From Litoreibacter roseus (GTDB lineage Bacteria > Pseudomonadota > Alphaproteobacteria > Rhodobacterales > Rhodobacteraceae): a DNA stretch of 64,000 bases. Below, piece by piece: positions 54,696 through 62,636 of the stretch (positions within the stretch are counted from its first letter, which is position 1; each line of letters opens with the position of its first letter). The notes below the pieces were generated by a model. It was given only the letters and a program-made list of their open reading frames with translations. It had not been told where the DNA came from and did no database searches. The stretch lies in NCBI RefSeq assembly GCF_009811795.1, contig NZ_BLJE01000001.1, positions 310,001 to 374,000 on the forward strand. Direction: 5' to 3'. The position numbers and the translations under genes are program-made.

Positions 54696-55688
54696 TTAGA
54701 AAGACAGCGCAGGGCAGCTTTCGTCAGACATATAGTCGTGAACTTCGATGTTACCCGCGATAATCTCGGCCTTCACGCCTTCGACGGCCGCTTGCATCTC
54801 TTCGCTGACCAATTCCGCGTTGTTCTCGTCCATCGCATAGCCGACGCCATCGTTGGACAGCCCAAGAACTTGTACGCCGCCAGCCAATTCGTCGGCCGAG
54901 AACGCTTCGTAGACGGCAACATCAACGCGCTTCATCATCGATGTCAGGACGGACCCCGGGTGCAGGCCATTCTGGTTGCTGTCGACCCCGACGGACAGTT
55001 TACCCTCATCAGCCGCAGCCTGAAGGACGCCAACGCCTGTTCCGCCCGCCGCCGCATATACTACGTCAGCGCCTTGGCTGATCTGTGCTTTGGTCAACTC
55101 AGCGCCCTTGACCGGATCGTTCCATGCAGCCGGTGTTGTACCGGTCATATTGGCGATGACGGTCGTGTCGGGGTTCGCGGCCTTGGCGCCTTGAGCGTAC
55201 CCGCAAGCAAACCGGCGGATCAGCGGGATATCCATGCCGCCGATGAAACCAACGGTGTTGTTCTGCGAGGCCTGGGCCGCCATGTAGCCGACAAGGTAAG
55301 AGCCTTCATGCTCTTTGAAGACAATTGATGTGACGTTCGGCTGTTCGACAACCGCGTCTACGATCACGAAATCGGTTTCAGGATAGTCACCCGCAACCTC
55401 TGCAAGAACGGATCCAAAGGCGAAACCAGTCATAACAACGGGGTTGGACCCTGTTTCGGCCAGACGGCGCAGGGCCTGTTCGCGCTGCGCTTCGGACTGC
55501 ATTTCGATTTCTTTGTAGCTTCCGCCGGTTTCCTGCGCCCATTGTTGCGCGCCATTGAAGGCTGCCTCGTTGAAGGACTTGTCAAATTTGCCGCCCAGAT
55601 CGAAGATGATCGCAGGGTCTGCAAGCGCTACGCCGGTGCCAAGCGCAAGCGTCGCCGCCGCACCGAGAAAGTGTTTCATGAGGCTCAT
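54696..55688 (-). CDS. BMP-family substrate-binding lipoprotein-type protein
   Basis: A 330-residue periplasmic binding protein with a signal peptide (MSLMKHFLGAAATLALGTG, ending VALADP). The BMP family signature is IIFDLGGKFDKSFNEAAFNG followed by GSYLVGYMAAQASQNNTVGFIGG. Related PnrA and BmpA proteins bind purine nucleosides. It leads a four-gene operon with a GGGAGA ribosome-binding site. The distance to the ATPase is zero bases. Confidence 0.93.
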   Translation of the reverse strand: MSLMKHFLGAAATLALGTGVALADPAIIFDLGGKFDKSFNEAAFNGAQQWAQETGGSYKEIEMQSEAQREQALRRLAETGSNPVVMTGFAFGSVLAEVAGDYPETDFVIVDAVVEQPNVTSIVFKEHEGSYLVGYMAAQASQNNTVGFIGGMDIPLIRRFACGYAQGAKAANPDTTVIANMTGTTPAAWNDPVKGAELTKAQISQGADVVYAAAGGTGVGVLQAAADEGKLSVGVDSNQNGLHPGSVLTSMMKRVDVAVYEAFSADELAGGVQVLGLSNDGVGYAMDENNAELVSEEMQAAVEGVKAEIIAGNIEVHDYMSDESCPALSF

Positions 55689-55726
55689 AGTGGTCTCCCA
55701 GATGTTTGATTCAGCCAGTTCATGGC

Positions 55727-55751
55727 CCGGGGCCGTCCCCCCGGTATTTTT
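55727..55751 (+). terminator. Hairpin with plus-strand U-run upstream of the BMP operon
   Basis: CCGGGG (55727-55732) and CCCCGG (55739-55744) pair around 6 bases and are followed by TATTTTT. The flanking genes both read leftward, so this faces no known plus-strand gene. It resembles the element at 29043-29077. Confidence 0.45.
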
Positions 55752-55842
55752 GTCCGCTTCATGCGTGACTTACCGGCCAATTAGGGCCAAGCGCGTCGGG
55801 AGGGTCAACCGATTCTTCTGACGGGGATGGTTTCGGCGCGGG

Positions 55843-56280
55843 TTACCGTGCGTCCGCTGGGCCAGATGCTGAAACACTGCGCGTCATGAGGACAGCGTCG
55901 ACCGAGGTTCCGTCCGGCTGCATGTAGTAGCCGGTACGACGATTGATTTCTGTAAAGCCCGCTGATTTATATAGATTTATCGCGATGGCGTTGTCGGACG
56001 CCACCTCCAGAAAGGCATCTGCGGCCCCCTCGTCCAGAGCGGTGTCAAGAAACCCTTCGATCAGCTTTCGACCTATACCGTGACCCCGGCGGTCGGGGTG
56101 AACGGCGACAGTCAAAAGTTCTGCCTCATCCGCGATCAGCCGTCCCAGAAGAAACCCATCTGGTGCTGTCAGCAGAAAGACCCCCCTCGATCCAAGCATG
56201 TCCGAAAACTCGGTCACAGACCAAGGGCGAGGGGAGGTGAAGCAGATTTTGTGAAGCGCTGCTAGTTTTGCAGGGGTCAT
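55843..56280 (-). CDS. rimI: Ribosomal-protein-alanine N-acetyltransferase-type GNAT
   Basis: A 145-residue GNAT acetyltransferase. Motif A, which binds acetyl-CoA, is ELLTVAVHPDRRGHGIGRKLIEGFL; motif B is AFLEVASDNAIAINLYKSAGF. The context, overlapping tsaB by 4 bases (ATGA), supports the RimI assignment; RimI and TsaB are commonly adjacent. RimI acetylates the N-terminal alanine of ribosomal protein S18 in E. coli; the target here is inferred. Confidence 0.88.
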   Translation of the reverse strand: MTPAKLAALHKICFTSPRPWSVTEFSDMLGSRGVFLLTAPDGFLLGRLIADEAELLTVAVHPDRRGHGIGRKLIEGFLDTALDEGAADAFLEVASDNAIAINLYKSAGFTEINRRTGYYMQPDGTSVDAVLMTRSVSASGPADAR

Positions 56281-56924
56281 GCCAAGATCTTGGGGCCAGG
56301 GTCTTTAGGGGGCGCCGCGTCTGCGGGTCGGATGTAGAGCGGGGTGGGCGGCGGCAGGTTCTTATCCTGATACCGCGTTAATGCAATCCGGCCCAAAGCC
56401 TCGGCCAGAGGTCGCCTTGGTGATTGCACTTTGGCGTTCAGCAGTGCTGCGATCTCGTCTGTGCGGTCACCGACCACACTCAGTCCGGGCGTCATAAAAG
56501 TCTGGCGAAGGTCATGCATCGCGATCAGACGTGGTGGTGCGTCATCGTACTGAGCGTAGAGCTTGTCTTGACGCGCATCAATACATGCGAGCGCGGGGCC
56601 AACCAGTCCAAACCTCAGGGCGTCCAGCCGCGAGACACCAACGACAGGAACGCCCAAGGCAAGCCCCAACCCCCGCGCGGCGCTGACCGAGATACGGATG
56701 CCGGTGAAATTTCCCGGCCCGATACCAACGCCGATCGCGGCCAAGTCCTGCCATTGGGTCCCGTTTTCTGCCAAAAGGTCCTCAAGACGCGGCATAAGCT
56801 GCTCGACCTGGCCTTTCGGCATGTCGATCTCAAACTGGGACAACACCGTTTCGCCACGCAGCAAAGCGGCCGCACAATGGGCGGCCGCAGTGTCGAAACT
56901 GAGAAGTAGAGGCTCTTGCGTCAC
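56277..56924 (-). CDS. tsaB: tRNA threonylcarbamoyladenosine biosynthesis protein TsaB
   Basis: A 215-residue member of the ASKHA/YeaZ family: LLSFDTAAAHCAAALLRGE opens the fold, and GVGIGPGNFTGIRISVSAARGL is the TsaB hallmark. It acts with TsaD and TsaE in t6A37 synthesis on tRNAs. It overlaps nfu upstream and rimI downstream by 4 bases each, so all three are coupled. Confidence 0.93.
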   Translation of the reverse strand: MTQEPLLLSFDTAAAHCAAALLRGETVLSQFEIDMPKGQVEQLMPRLEDLLAENGTQWQDLAAIGVGIGPGNFTGIRISVSAARGLGLALGVPVVGVSRLDALRFGLVGPALACIDARQDKLYAQYDDAPPRLIAMHDLRQTFMTPGLSVVGDRTDEIAALLNAKVQSPRRPLAEALGRIALTRYQDKNLPPPTPLYIRPADAAPPKDPGPKILA

Positions 56925-57484
56925 GCAGCCACGGGGCGCACTTCGACCACCTCGGGAATGTAGTGCCGCAACAGGTTTTCGATGCCCATTTTCAGTGTCA
57001 GGGTAGAGGATGGGCAGCCCGCACAGGCGCCTTGCATGTGAAGGTAGACAATTCCGCGCTCAAATCCGTGGAACGTGATGTCGCCCCCATCTTGCGCCAC
57101 GGCAGGCCGGACGCGAGTGTCCAGCAATTCTTTTATCTGGCCGACAATCTCACCGTTTTCGCCCGTATGCTCCGCGTGGCCAGACGCCGGCGTTGCATCG
57201 CCTGCCATCACTGGTTGACCGGATTGGAAGTGTTCCATGACGGCCCCGAGTATCGCGGGTTTGATATGATCCCACTCGACACCATCCGCCTTGGTCACCG
57301 TGACAAAGTCATTGCCAAGAAAGACGCCTGCGACCCCCTCGACCGCAAAGATCCGCGTGGCCAAGGGCGATGCGCCCGCAGTGTCGGCTGATGGAAAATC
57401 CGCTGTTCCCGCTTCCAGCACAGATTGGCCCGGAAGGAACTTCAAAGTGGCCGGGTTTGGGGTCGACTCGGTCTGGATGAACAT
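56921..57484 (-). CDS. Nfu-type iron-sulfur scaffold protein
   Basis: A 187-residue protein with an N-terminal Nfu domain (FIQTESTPNPATLKFLPG, about 1-90) and a C-terminal NifU-like domain (about 105-180) holding the CAGCPSS cluster-binding motif. It delivers [4Fe-4S] clusters to target enzymes. In this organism many such enzymes (Nar, Sdh) are encoded nearby. It leads the nfu-tsaB-rimI unit. Confidence 0.93.
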   Translation of the reverse strand: MFIQTESTPNPATLKFLPGQSVLEAGTADFPSADTAGASPLATRIFAVEGVAGVFLGNDFVTVTKADGVEWDHIKPAILGAVMEHFQSGQPVMAGDATPASGHAEHTGENGEIVGQIKELLDTRVRPAVAQDGGDITFHGFERGIVYLHMQGACAGCPSSTLTLKMGIENLLRHYIPEVVEVRPVAA

Positions 57485-57574
57485 GGCTTCAATCCTTTAT
57501 CATTTGACTCAAGATATGCGCTTTCTGCACCGTCAAGTCAATAGTTTGGAACCATTCTAAACTGTACTTTTGAA

Positions 57575-58030
57575 CTACGAAACAGCCTCTAGCTGCTCTT
57601 TCGTTAATTCGCCGGGTACAATGGTGATCGGCATCGGAAGGCTGCCGGAACTGCGCGAAAGCTCTGTCACCAAAGGACCGGGGCCGCCACTGTCCGTGCC
57701 CGCCCCAAGAACAAGGACTCCGACATCCGGGTCTTCGCGCACTTGTGCAAGAATTTGCGGCACCGGTTCGCCCTCGCGGATCACCAGTTCAGGATCAATG
57801 CCCTGCTTGTCGCGCATCCACTTTGCAAAGACTTCGAAATGAGCTTCGATCCGTTCGCGCGCTTCCTGTCGCATGATATCGCCCACACCAATCCAATGAT
57901 TAAATTCGTCGGGCGGTATAACGGCCAGTATCTCAACGCCGCCGCCGGTACGCGCGGCCCGCATCGCCGCGAACCGCATCGCGTTGAGACATTCGCGGCT
58001 GTCATCCAGCACAACCAAAAATTTCCGCAT
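57575..58030 (-). CDS. Universal stress protein
   Basis: A 151-residue UspA-type protein. KFLVVLDDSRECLNAMRFAAMRAAR begins the fold. An ATP-binding-like GAGTDSGGPGPLVTEL segment lies near residue 120; the usual GxxG-9x-G(S/T) pattern is only partly kept. It lies between ilvE and nfu in the same direction with 74- and 90-bp gaps. Confidence 0.88.
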   Translation of the reverse strand: MRKFLVVLDDSRECLNAMRFAAMRAARTGGGVEILAVIPPDEFNHWIGVGDIMRQEARERIEAHFEVFAKWMRDKQGIDPELVIREGEPVPQILAQVREDPDVGVLVLGAGTDSGGPGPLVTELSRSSGSLPMPITIVPGELTKEQLEAVS

Positions 58031-58104
58031 GAGTGCACGCCTCCCGACGCGGGATCATGGTCCAAGCAGGCGATCCGCGCAACACTGCATTTCCTGACCA
58101 AGAT

Positions 58105-58965
58105 CTAGCGGGACAAGGCCCAGTCCCAGTACATTTCGCGAATGCGTTTGGTCAGGGGGCCACTCTGGTAATGAGTCCCGTCGAATTCCTTCACCGGGGT
58201 AACTTTCATCATGTTCCCGCTGAGAAACACTTCATCCGCGTCGTGGAAATCTGCAAAGCTCAGCACTTTTTCATGCACGGCGACGCCGTCCTTTCGCAGA
58301 TTGTCCATATGGCGCGCGCGGGTGATACCGGACAGAAACGTTCCGTTTGGGATGGGCGTGAACACCTCCCCGTCTTTCACCATGAACACATTCGCTGTTG
58401 CGGTTTCAGCGACGTTGCCGAGAGCGTCGGCCACAAGCGCGTTGCCGTATCCCTTGGCTCGCGCTTCGGCCAACATGCGCGCATTATTCGGGTAAAGACA
58501 GCCCGCCTTGGCATTCACAACACTGCTCTCCAGCACTGGGCGGCAGAATTGGGTGGTGGTCAGGGTGGTGGCCGCGCTGTCCGGCGCCATCGGAATTTCT
58601 TCAAGGCAAATACAAAACCCGGTGACGTTTGGCTCGGGCACGATCCCGAGATGACCGCCGTCGATCGCCCAATACATCGGTCTGATGTAGATTGCGGCGT
58701 CTGTCGGGTAAGACTTCAGACCGTCCCAGATTATATTGACCATATCGTCAGCCGTATGGGTCGGTGTGATCATCAGCGCTGCGGCTGATTTGTTGATCCT
58801 AGTGCAGTGGGCCTTTAGGTCGGGGGCTACGCCGTCAAAATACCGCGCCCCGTCGAAAACAGTGGTTCCAAGCCATGATCCATGATCGGCCGCGCGCATG
58901 ATGGCGACGTCCCCATCGTGCCATGCACCCTCGAAATAGGTCTTGATATGTGTCCCGGTTGCCAT
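58105..58965 (-). CDS. ilvE: Branched-chain amino acid aminotransferase
   Basis: A 286-residue class IV PLP enzyme. YFEGAWHDGDVAIMRAADH opens it, the PLP lysine is in VVNAKAGCLYPNNARML near residue 155, and ALGNVAETATANVFMVKDG binds the phosphate. It exchanges amino groups between Val, Leu, Ile and 2-oxoglutarate. A D-amino acid transaminase or ADC lyase is less likely given the length and segments. Confidence 0.88.
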   Translation of the reverse strand: MATGTHIKTYFEGAWHDGDVAIMRAADHGSWLGTTVFDGARYFDGVAPDLKAHCTRINKSAAALMITPTHTADDMVNIIWDGLKSYPTDAAIYIRPMYWAIDGGHLGIVPEPNVTGFCICLEEIPMAPDSAATTLTTTQFCRPVLESSVVNAKAGCLYPNNARMLAEARAKGYGNALVADALGNVAETATANVFMVKDGEVFTPIPNGTFLSGITRARHMDNLRKDGVAVHEKVLSFADFHDADEVFLSGNMMKVTPVKEFDGTHYQSGPLTKRIREMYWDWALSR

Positions 58966-59046
58966 CTGGTCCTCCCACGGGTGAACCTATGCATTGGTAG
59001 GTCAGCGGTCCAGACACATTTGCTGTCGCATTGACTTGGAGCTTAA

Positions 59047-59079
59047 AACGCCTCCGACCTGGGACTGGTCGGAGGCGTT
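59047..59079 (-). terminator. Strong leftward terminator
   Basis: AACGCCTCCGACC and GGTCGGAGGCGTT form a perfect 13-bp stem with loop AGTCCCA on the minus strand, ending in TTTTAAG. It lies between the trpS end and the ilvE start. Confidence 0.85.
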
Positions 59080-59250
59080 CATAAAGTGGTGCGGGTCGTG
59101 GATGGGCAACCTGCCGTCCCGCACACCAGACGGCTTGGTCTCAAACTGCGGGGACAGCGAAAAGACGGACAAGCCAGTTAGAACCGTGCTTGCCTCGGAA
59201 GACGTCAGAGATCAGGCGCCGCTTCTATGAACGGCTAACTAAACTTACTC
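59047..59250 (-). ncRNA. Candidate structured RNA between trpS and ilvE
   Basis: The 347-bp gap 58966-59312 has no convincing gene. On the minus strand three successive stems can form: CAAGCC/GGCTTG (59132-59175), a GC-rich stem with one bulge (59088-59127) and a perfect 13-bp stem with a 7-base loop (59047-59079), the last followed by TTTT. The last is a strong leftward terminator about 230 bp beyond trpS. This fits either a long trpS 3' UTR or a separate small RNA. I do not recognise the family; the 5' end is a guess. Confidence 0.35.
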
Positions 59251-59312
59251 TGAATCCGAAGTGAGACGGGCGCATATCAGTTTTGTAACAACACGCCCCC
59301 AAAGGCTTACAC

Positions 59313-60332
59313 TTATGCGCCGACCATTCCGACAATCTCATATGTCCTCTTCAGGATCGGTGCCGCGACACCGCGCGCGCGCTCTGCCCCGCGGGCAAGA
59401 ATTGCGTCAATCTCGTGCGTGTCCTGCATCAAACGGCTCATTTCATCGGCGATCGGGGCCAGCTTTTCGACGGCCAGATCCGCGAGCATCGGTTTGAATT
59501 CTGAAAACTGCTTGCCGCCGACATCGCTAAGGACCTGATCCACGCTTTGATCGGACAGCGCAGCGTAGATATTCACCAGGTTTGCAGCTTCGGCGCGACC
59601 TTCAAGCCCTTTTTGTTCGGACGGCAAGGCGTCAGGATCGGTGCGGGCCTTGCGTATCTTCTGGGCGATCATGTCGGCGTCATCGGTCATATTGATCCGG
59701 CTCATGTCAGATGGGTCGGATTTTGACATCTTTTTTGAGCCGTCGCGGAAGCTCATCACGCGGGTCGCGGGACCCTGAATGACCGGCTCAGTGATCGGGA
59801 AGAACTCAACGCCAAAATCGTGGTTGAACTTGGCCGCCACGTCACGGGTCAGCTCAAGGTGCTGTTTTTGATCGTCGCCCACAGGAACGTGGGTTGCGTG
59901 ATAAAGCAGAATATCCGCGGCCATCAGCGCCGGATAGGAAAACAGCCCGACTGACGCATTTTCGCGGTTCTTACCCGCCTTGTCCTTGAATTGGGTCATC
60001 CGGTTCATCCAGCCCATGCGCGCCACGCAGTTGAAGATCCAGCCCAGTTGCGTGTGCTCAGGCACTTGGCTTTGGTTGAACAGAATGGATTTCTCGGGGT
60101 CGATGCCGGAGGCAATGAAGAATGCGCAAAGCTCTCGCGTGTTATGCGCCAGTTTCTTTGGCTCCTGCGGGACGGTGATCGCATGCAGATCAACCATACA
60201 GTAGATCGTCTCATAATCCTCGGCCTGCATCTCGACGAAGCGCTTCACAGCCCCCAGATAATTGCCAAGGGTCAGGCCGCCGGACGGTTGGATCCCGGAA
60301 AACACCCGTTTGGTGAAGGTAGGTTCGGACAT
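59313..60332 (-). CDS. trpS: Tryptophanyl-tRNA synthetase
   Basis: A 339-residue class I synthetase. The HIGH-like motif lies in [19 protein letters not shown] near residue 10, and the KMSKS motif appears as [10 protein letters not shown] near 200. It charges tRNA-Trp. I chose the ATG at 60332, which has AGAGGGG upstream; the frame is open to 60365. It diverges from the rhomboid-like gene. Confidence 0.97.
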   Translation of the reverse strand: MSEPTFTKRVFSGIQPSGGLTLGNYLGAVKRFVEMQAEDYETIYCMVDLHAITVPQEPKKLAHNTRELCAFFIASGIDPEKSILFNQSQVPEHTQLGWIFNCVARMGWMNRMTQFKDKAGKNRENASVGLFSYPALMAADILLYHATHVPVGDDQKQHLELTRDVAAKFNHDFGVEFFPITEPVIQGPATRVMSFRDGSKKMSKSDPSDMSRINMTDDADMIAQKIRKARTDPDALPSEQKGLEGRAEAANLVNIYAALSDQSVDQVLSDVGGKQFSEFKPMLADLAVEKLAPIADEMSRLMQDTHEIDAILARGAERARGVAAPILKRTYEIVGMVGA

Positions 60333-60411
60333 GAGGCCCCTCTGACGGCTGGATTTCTGAACCACCGTCGCTTACCCATGAGGAAACAAGAGGTCAACCG
60401 GAGCAGTCCAG

Positions 60412-61098
60412 ATGTATGATCCCAACGCCAATGTCTCGCCGTTCAATGCTTTGCCGCCTGCGGTGGTTGGGCTTGCCATGATCATGGGGGCGGTCGAACT
60501 GGTCCTGCAGATAGGGGCTCTTGGTTTCGCGGGCGCCGGTGGCATTGGGTGGCGCATTGCCGCCATTCAGGACTACGCCTTCTTGGGACCGGTCTGGACG
60601 CAGATGTTGGAGCTGGGCCTGTTCCCACCAGAGCACATGATGCGCTTTGTCACCTTTCCCTTTATCCACGGCAGCCTTTTGCACGCGGCCTTCGGTGTAG
60701 TGATCGTGCTGGCGATTGGTAAGTCGGTCGGGGAGGTCTTCTCCTCTTGGTCCTTCCTTGCTGTGTTCTTCCTATCCTCGATCTTTGGCGCACTTGTGTA
60801 CGCCGCGCTGACGGATACCAACGCGGCTCTGTTCGGCGCGTATCCCGGCGGCTACGGTCTTATCGGCGCGTTCACCTTCCTGCTGTGGACCAGATTGGCA
60901 GCCGTGGGTGAAAACACCATGCGGGCGTTCACGCTGATCGGGTTTCTTCTGGGCATCCAGTTGGTGTTCGGGGTGCTGTTCGGATCCGGTTTGGACTGGA
61001 TCGCGGATGTCGCAGGGTTTGCTGCTGGCTTTGGCCTGTCGTTTCTCGTCAGTCCGGGTGGTTGGGCGCGAGTCCTGTCAAAGCTGCGACAGCGCTAG
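60412..61098 (+). CDS. Rhomboid-like membrane protein, probably catalytically inactive
   Basis: A 228-residue protein with about six or seven helices and the rhomboid layout (HGSLLHAAFGVVIVLAIG, then GLIGAF, then GFAAGFG). The serine of the GxSG motif aligns with Tyr144 (GAYPGGYGLIGA) and the helix-6 histidine aligns with Asp199 (ADVAGF). Both members of the catalytic dyad are thus missing, which makes it a likely pseudoprotease. Its stop overlaps convergent murJ by 4 bases. Confidence 0.8.
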   Translation: MYDPNANVSPFNALPPAVVGLAMIMGAVELVLQIGALGFAGAGGIGWRIAAIQDYAFLGPVWTQMLELGLFPPEHMMRFVTFPFIHGSLLHAAFGVVIVLAIGKSVGEVFSSWSFLAVFFLSSIFGALVYAALTDTNAALFGAYPGGYGLIGAFTFLLWTRLAAVGENTMRAFTLIGFLLGIQLVFGVLFGSGLDWIADVAGFAAGFGLSFLVSPGGWARVLSKLRQR

Positions 61099-62636
61099 CG
61101 ACGAAGAGCGGTCTTGAAGTCCCTGATCCGGAAAGCGCCGATCAACTGTCCTGCAAGCCCGTAGGTCGCGATCCCGGCCGTGACCAGAACGGCAAGTGCA
61201 AGATAGCGCAGCGTCGCAATCCCGAAGAACGGCAACAGCAGCAGATACACAGCGTTTAGTGCGACGCCCATGATCACGGACGCGATGACTATACGCGGAA
61301 CCCTGCGCTTAAAACGGTCGTCAAACTGCGCCGCTTCGCCGAAGCGGGATGCAAACCGCCAGAGCAACCATGCCATAACCCAGCCCGCAATCGTCGTTCC
61401 CAACGCGGCGGCCACATACCCGAAAATACTGGCCAGCCCGATCGCGAGGACAGCATTGACCACCATCGCCACCAGCGCGAAGTAAAACGGACGCCGCGTG
61501 TCTTCGCGGGCAAAGTAAAGCGGTTGGATCACTTTTTGTAGAACAAACGCCGGAAGGCCTGCACCGTATATGGCCACGGCAATCGCAGTTGCAGCCGTGT
61601 CATCGGCGTCAAAGGCTCCACGCTCAAACAGTACCGATACAAGGGGCGTGGGGATAACCATCAAGGCCACGGCGGACGGAATGGTCAGCGCAAGAGCGAC
61701 TTCGCCCGCGCGGTTGAACGCCTCCCGCCCGCCTGCGGTGTCCTCGGCCTGCAACTTGCGCGACAGGTCCGGCAGCAGAACAACGCCGATGGCAATCGCG
61801 ACGACCCCAAGTGGCAGTTGATAGAGCCTGTCAGCGTAATTGAGCCATGCAATTGCGCCATCGAAATAGCTGGCGACCTGTCGGCCCACGAGAAGGTTGA
61901 CTTGAACCACACCGCCGGCCAAGGCGGCAGGGGCTGCGATAATGGCCAATCGCTTCAATTCGGGGGTGAAAGTCGGTCGCTTTGGGATCAGCGGATATCC
62001 CGCCCGGGCTGCAGCGATCCACACAAGCGCCATCTGCGCGACACCGGCTACGGGCACCGTCCAAGCCAGTGTCAAACCAATGTCCCAGCCGAGACTCCAG
62101 GCCGCTGACAAAGCCGTAATCAACAGAATATTCAAAAGTACTGGTGCTGCCGCGGCTGCAACAAATCGACCGGTTGCGTTCAAGACGCCGGACAAAAGGG
62201 CGGCCAGTGAAATGAACAGGATGTAGGGAAAAGCGATACGTCCGAACAGAACTGCCAAGTCAAACCGCTGATCTTCGGCAAAGCCCGACGCCATCAAAAG
62301 CACGAGCCCCGGCATAAACACCTGAGCGACGAGGGTGAAGGCAATCAAAAGCGTTCCGAGCCCCGTAAATGCGTCGCGGGCAAACCCATGGGCGTCGGTC
62401 TCTTTCTCGACCTTTTTCGAGAACATCGGGACGAACGCCATGTTGAATGCCCCTTCTGCAAAGAAGCGGCGGAACATGTTGGGTAGTGAAAAGGCAATCA
62501 GAAACGCTTCGGCCACTGGGCCAGAGCCTAAAAACCCGGCGATCAGGATGTCCCTGACAAACCCAAGGATTCGGCTGAGAAGGGTCCACACACCGACAGT
62601 TGCAAACCCGCGCAACAGACGGATGGGTTGCGTCAC
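61095..62636 (-). CDS. murJ: Lipid II flippase MurJ
   Basis: A 513-residue MOP-family membrane protein with about 14 helices that flips lipid II for peptidoglycan synthesis. Segments are LSRILGFVRDILIAGFLG, FRRFFAEGAFNMAFVPMFSKK and LPLGVVAIAIGVVLLPDLSR. Its ATG overlaps the glnD stop by 4 bases (ATGA), a linkage common in alphaproteobacteria. Confidence 0.96.
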   Translation of the reverse strand: MTQPIRLLRGFATVGVWTLLSRILGFVRDILIAGFLGSGPVAEAFLIAFSLPNMFRRFFAEGAFNMAFVPMFSKKVEKETDAHGFARDAFTGLGTLLIAFTLVAQVFMPGLVLLMASGFAEDQRFDLAVLFGRIAFPYILFISLAALLSGVLNATGRFVAAAAAPVLLNILLITALSAAWSLGWDIGLTLAWTVPVAGVAQMALVWIAAARAGYPLIPKRPTFTPELKRLAIIAAPAALAGGVVQVNLLVGRQVASYFDGAIAWLNYADRLYQLPLGVVAIAIGVVLLPDLSRKLQAEDTAGGREAFNRAGEVALALTIPSAVALMVIPTPLVSVLFERGAFDADDTAATAIAVAIYGAGLPAFVLQKVIQPLYFAREDTRRPFYFALVAMVVNAVLAIGLASIFGYVAAALGTTIAGWVMAWLLWRFASRFGEAAQFDDRFKRRVPRIVIASVIMGVALNAVYLLLLPFFGIATLRYLALAVLVTAGIATYGLAGQLIGAFRIRDFKTALRR

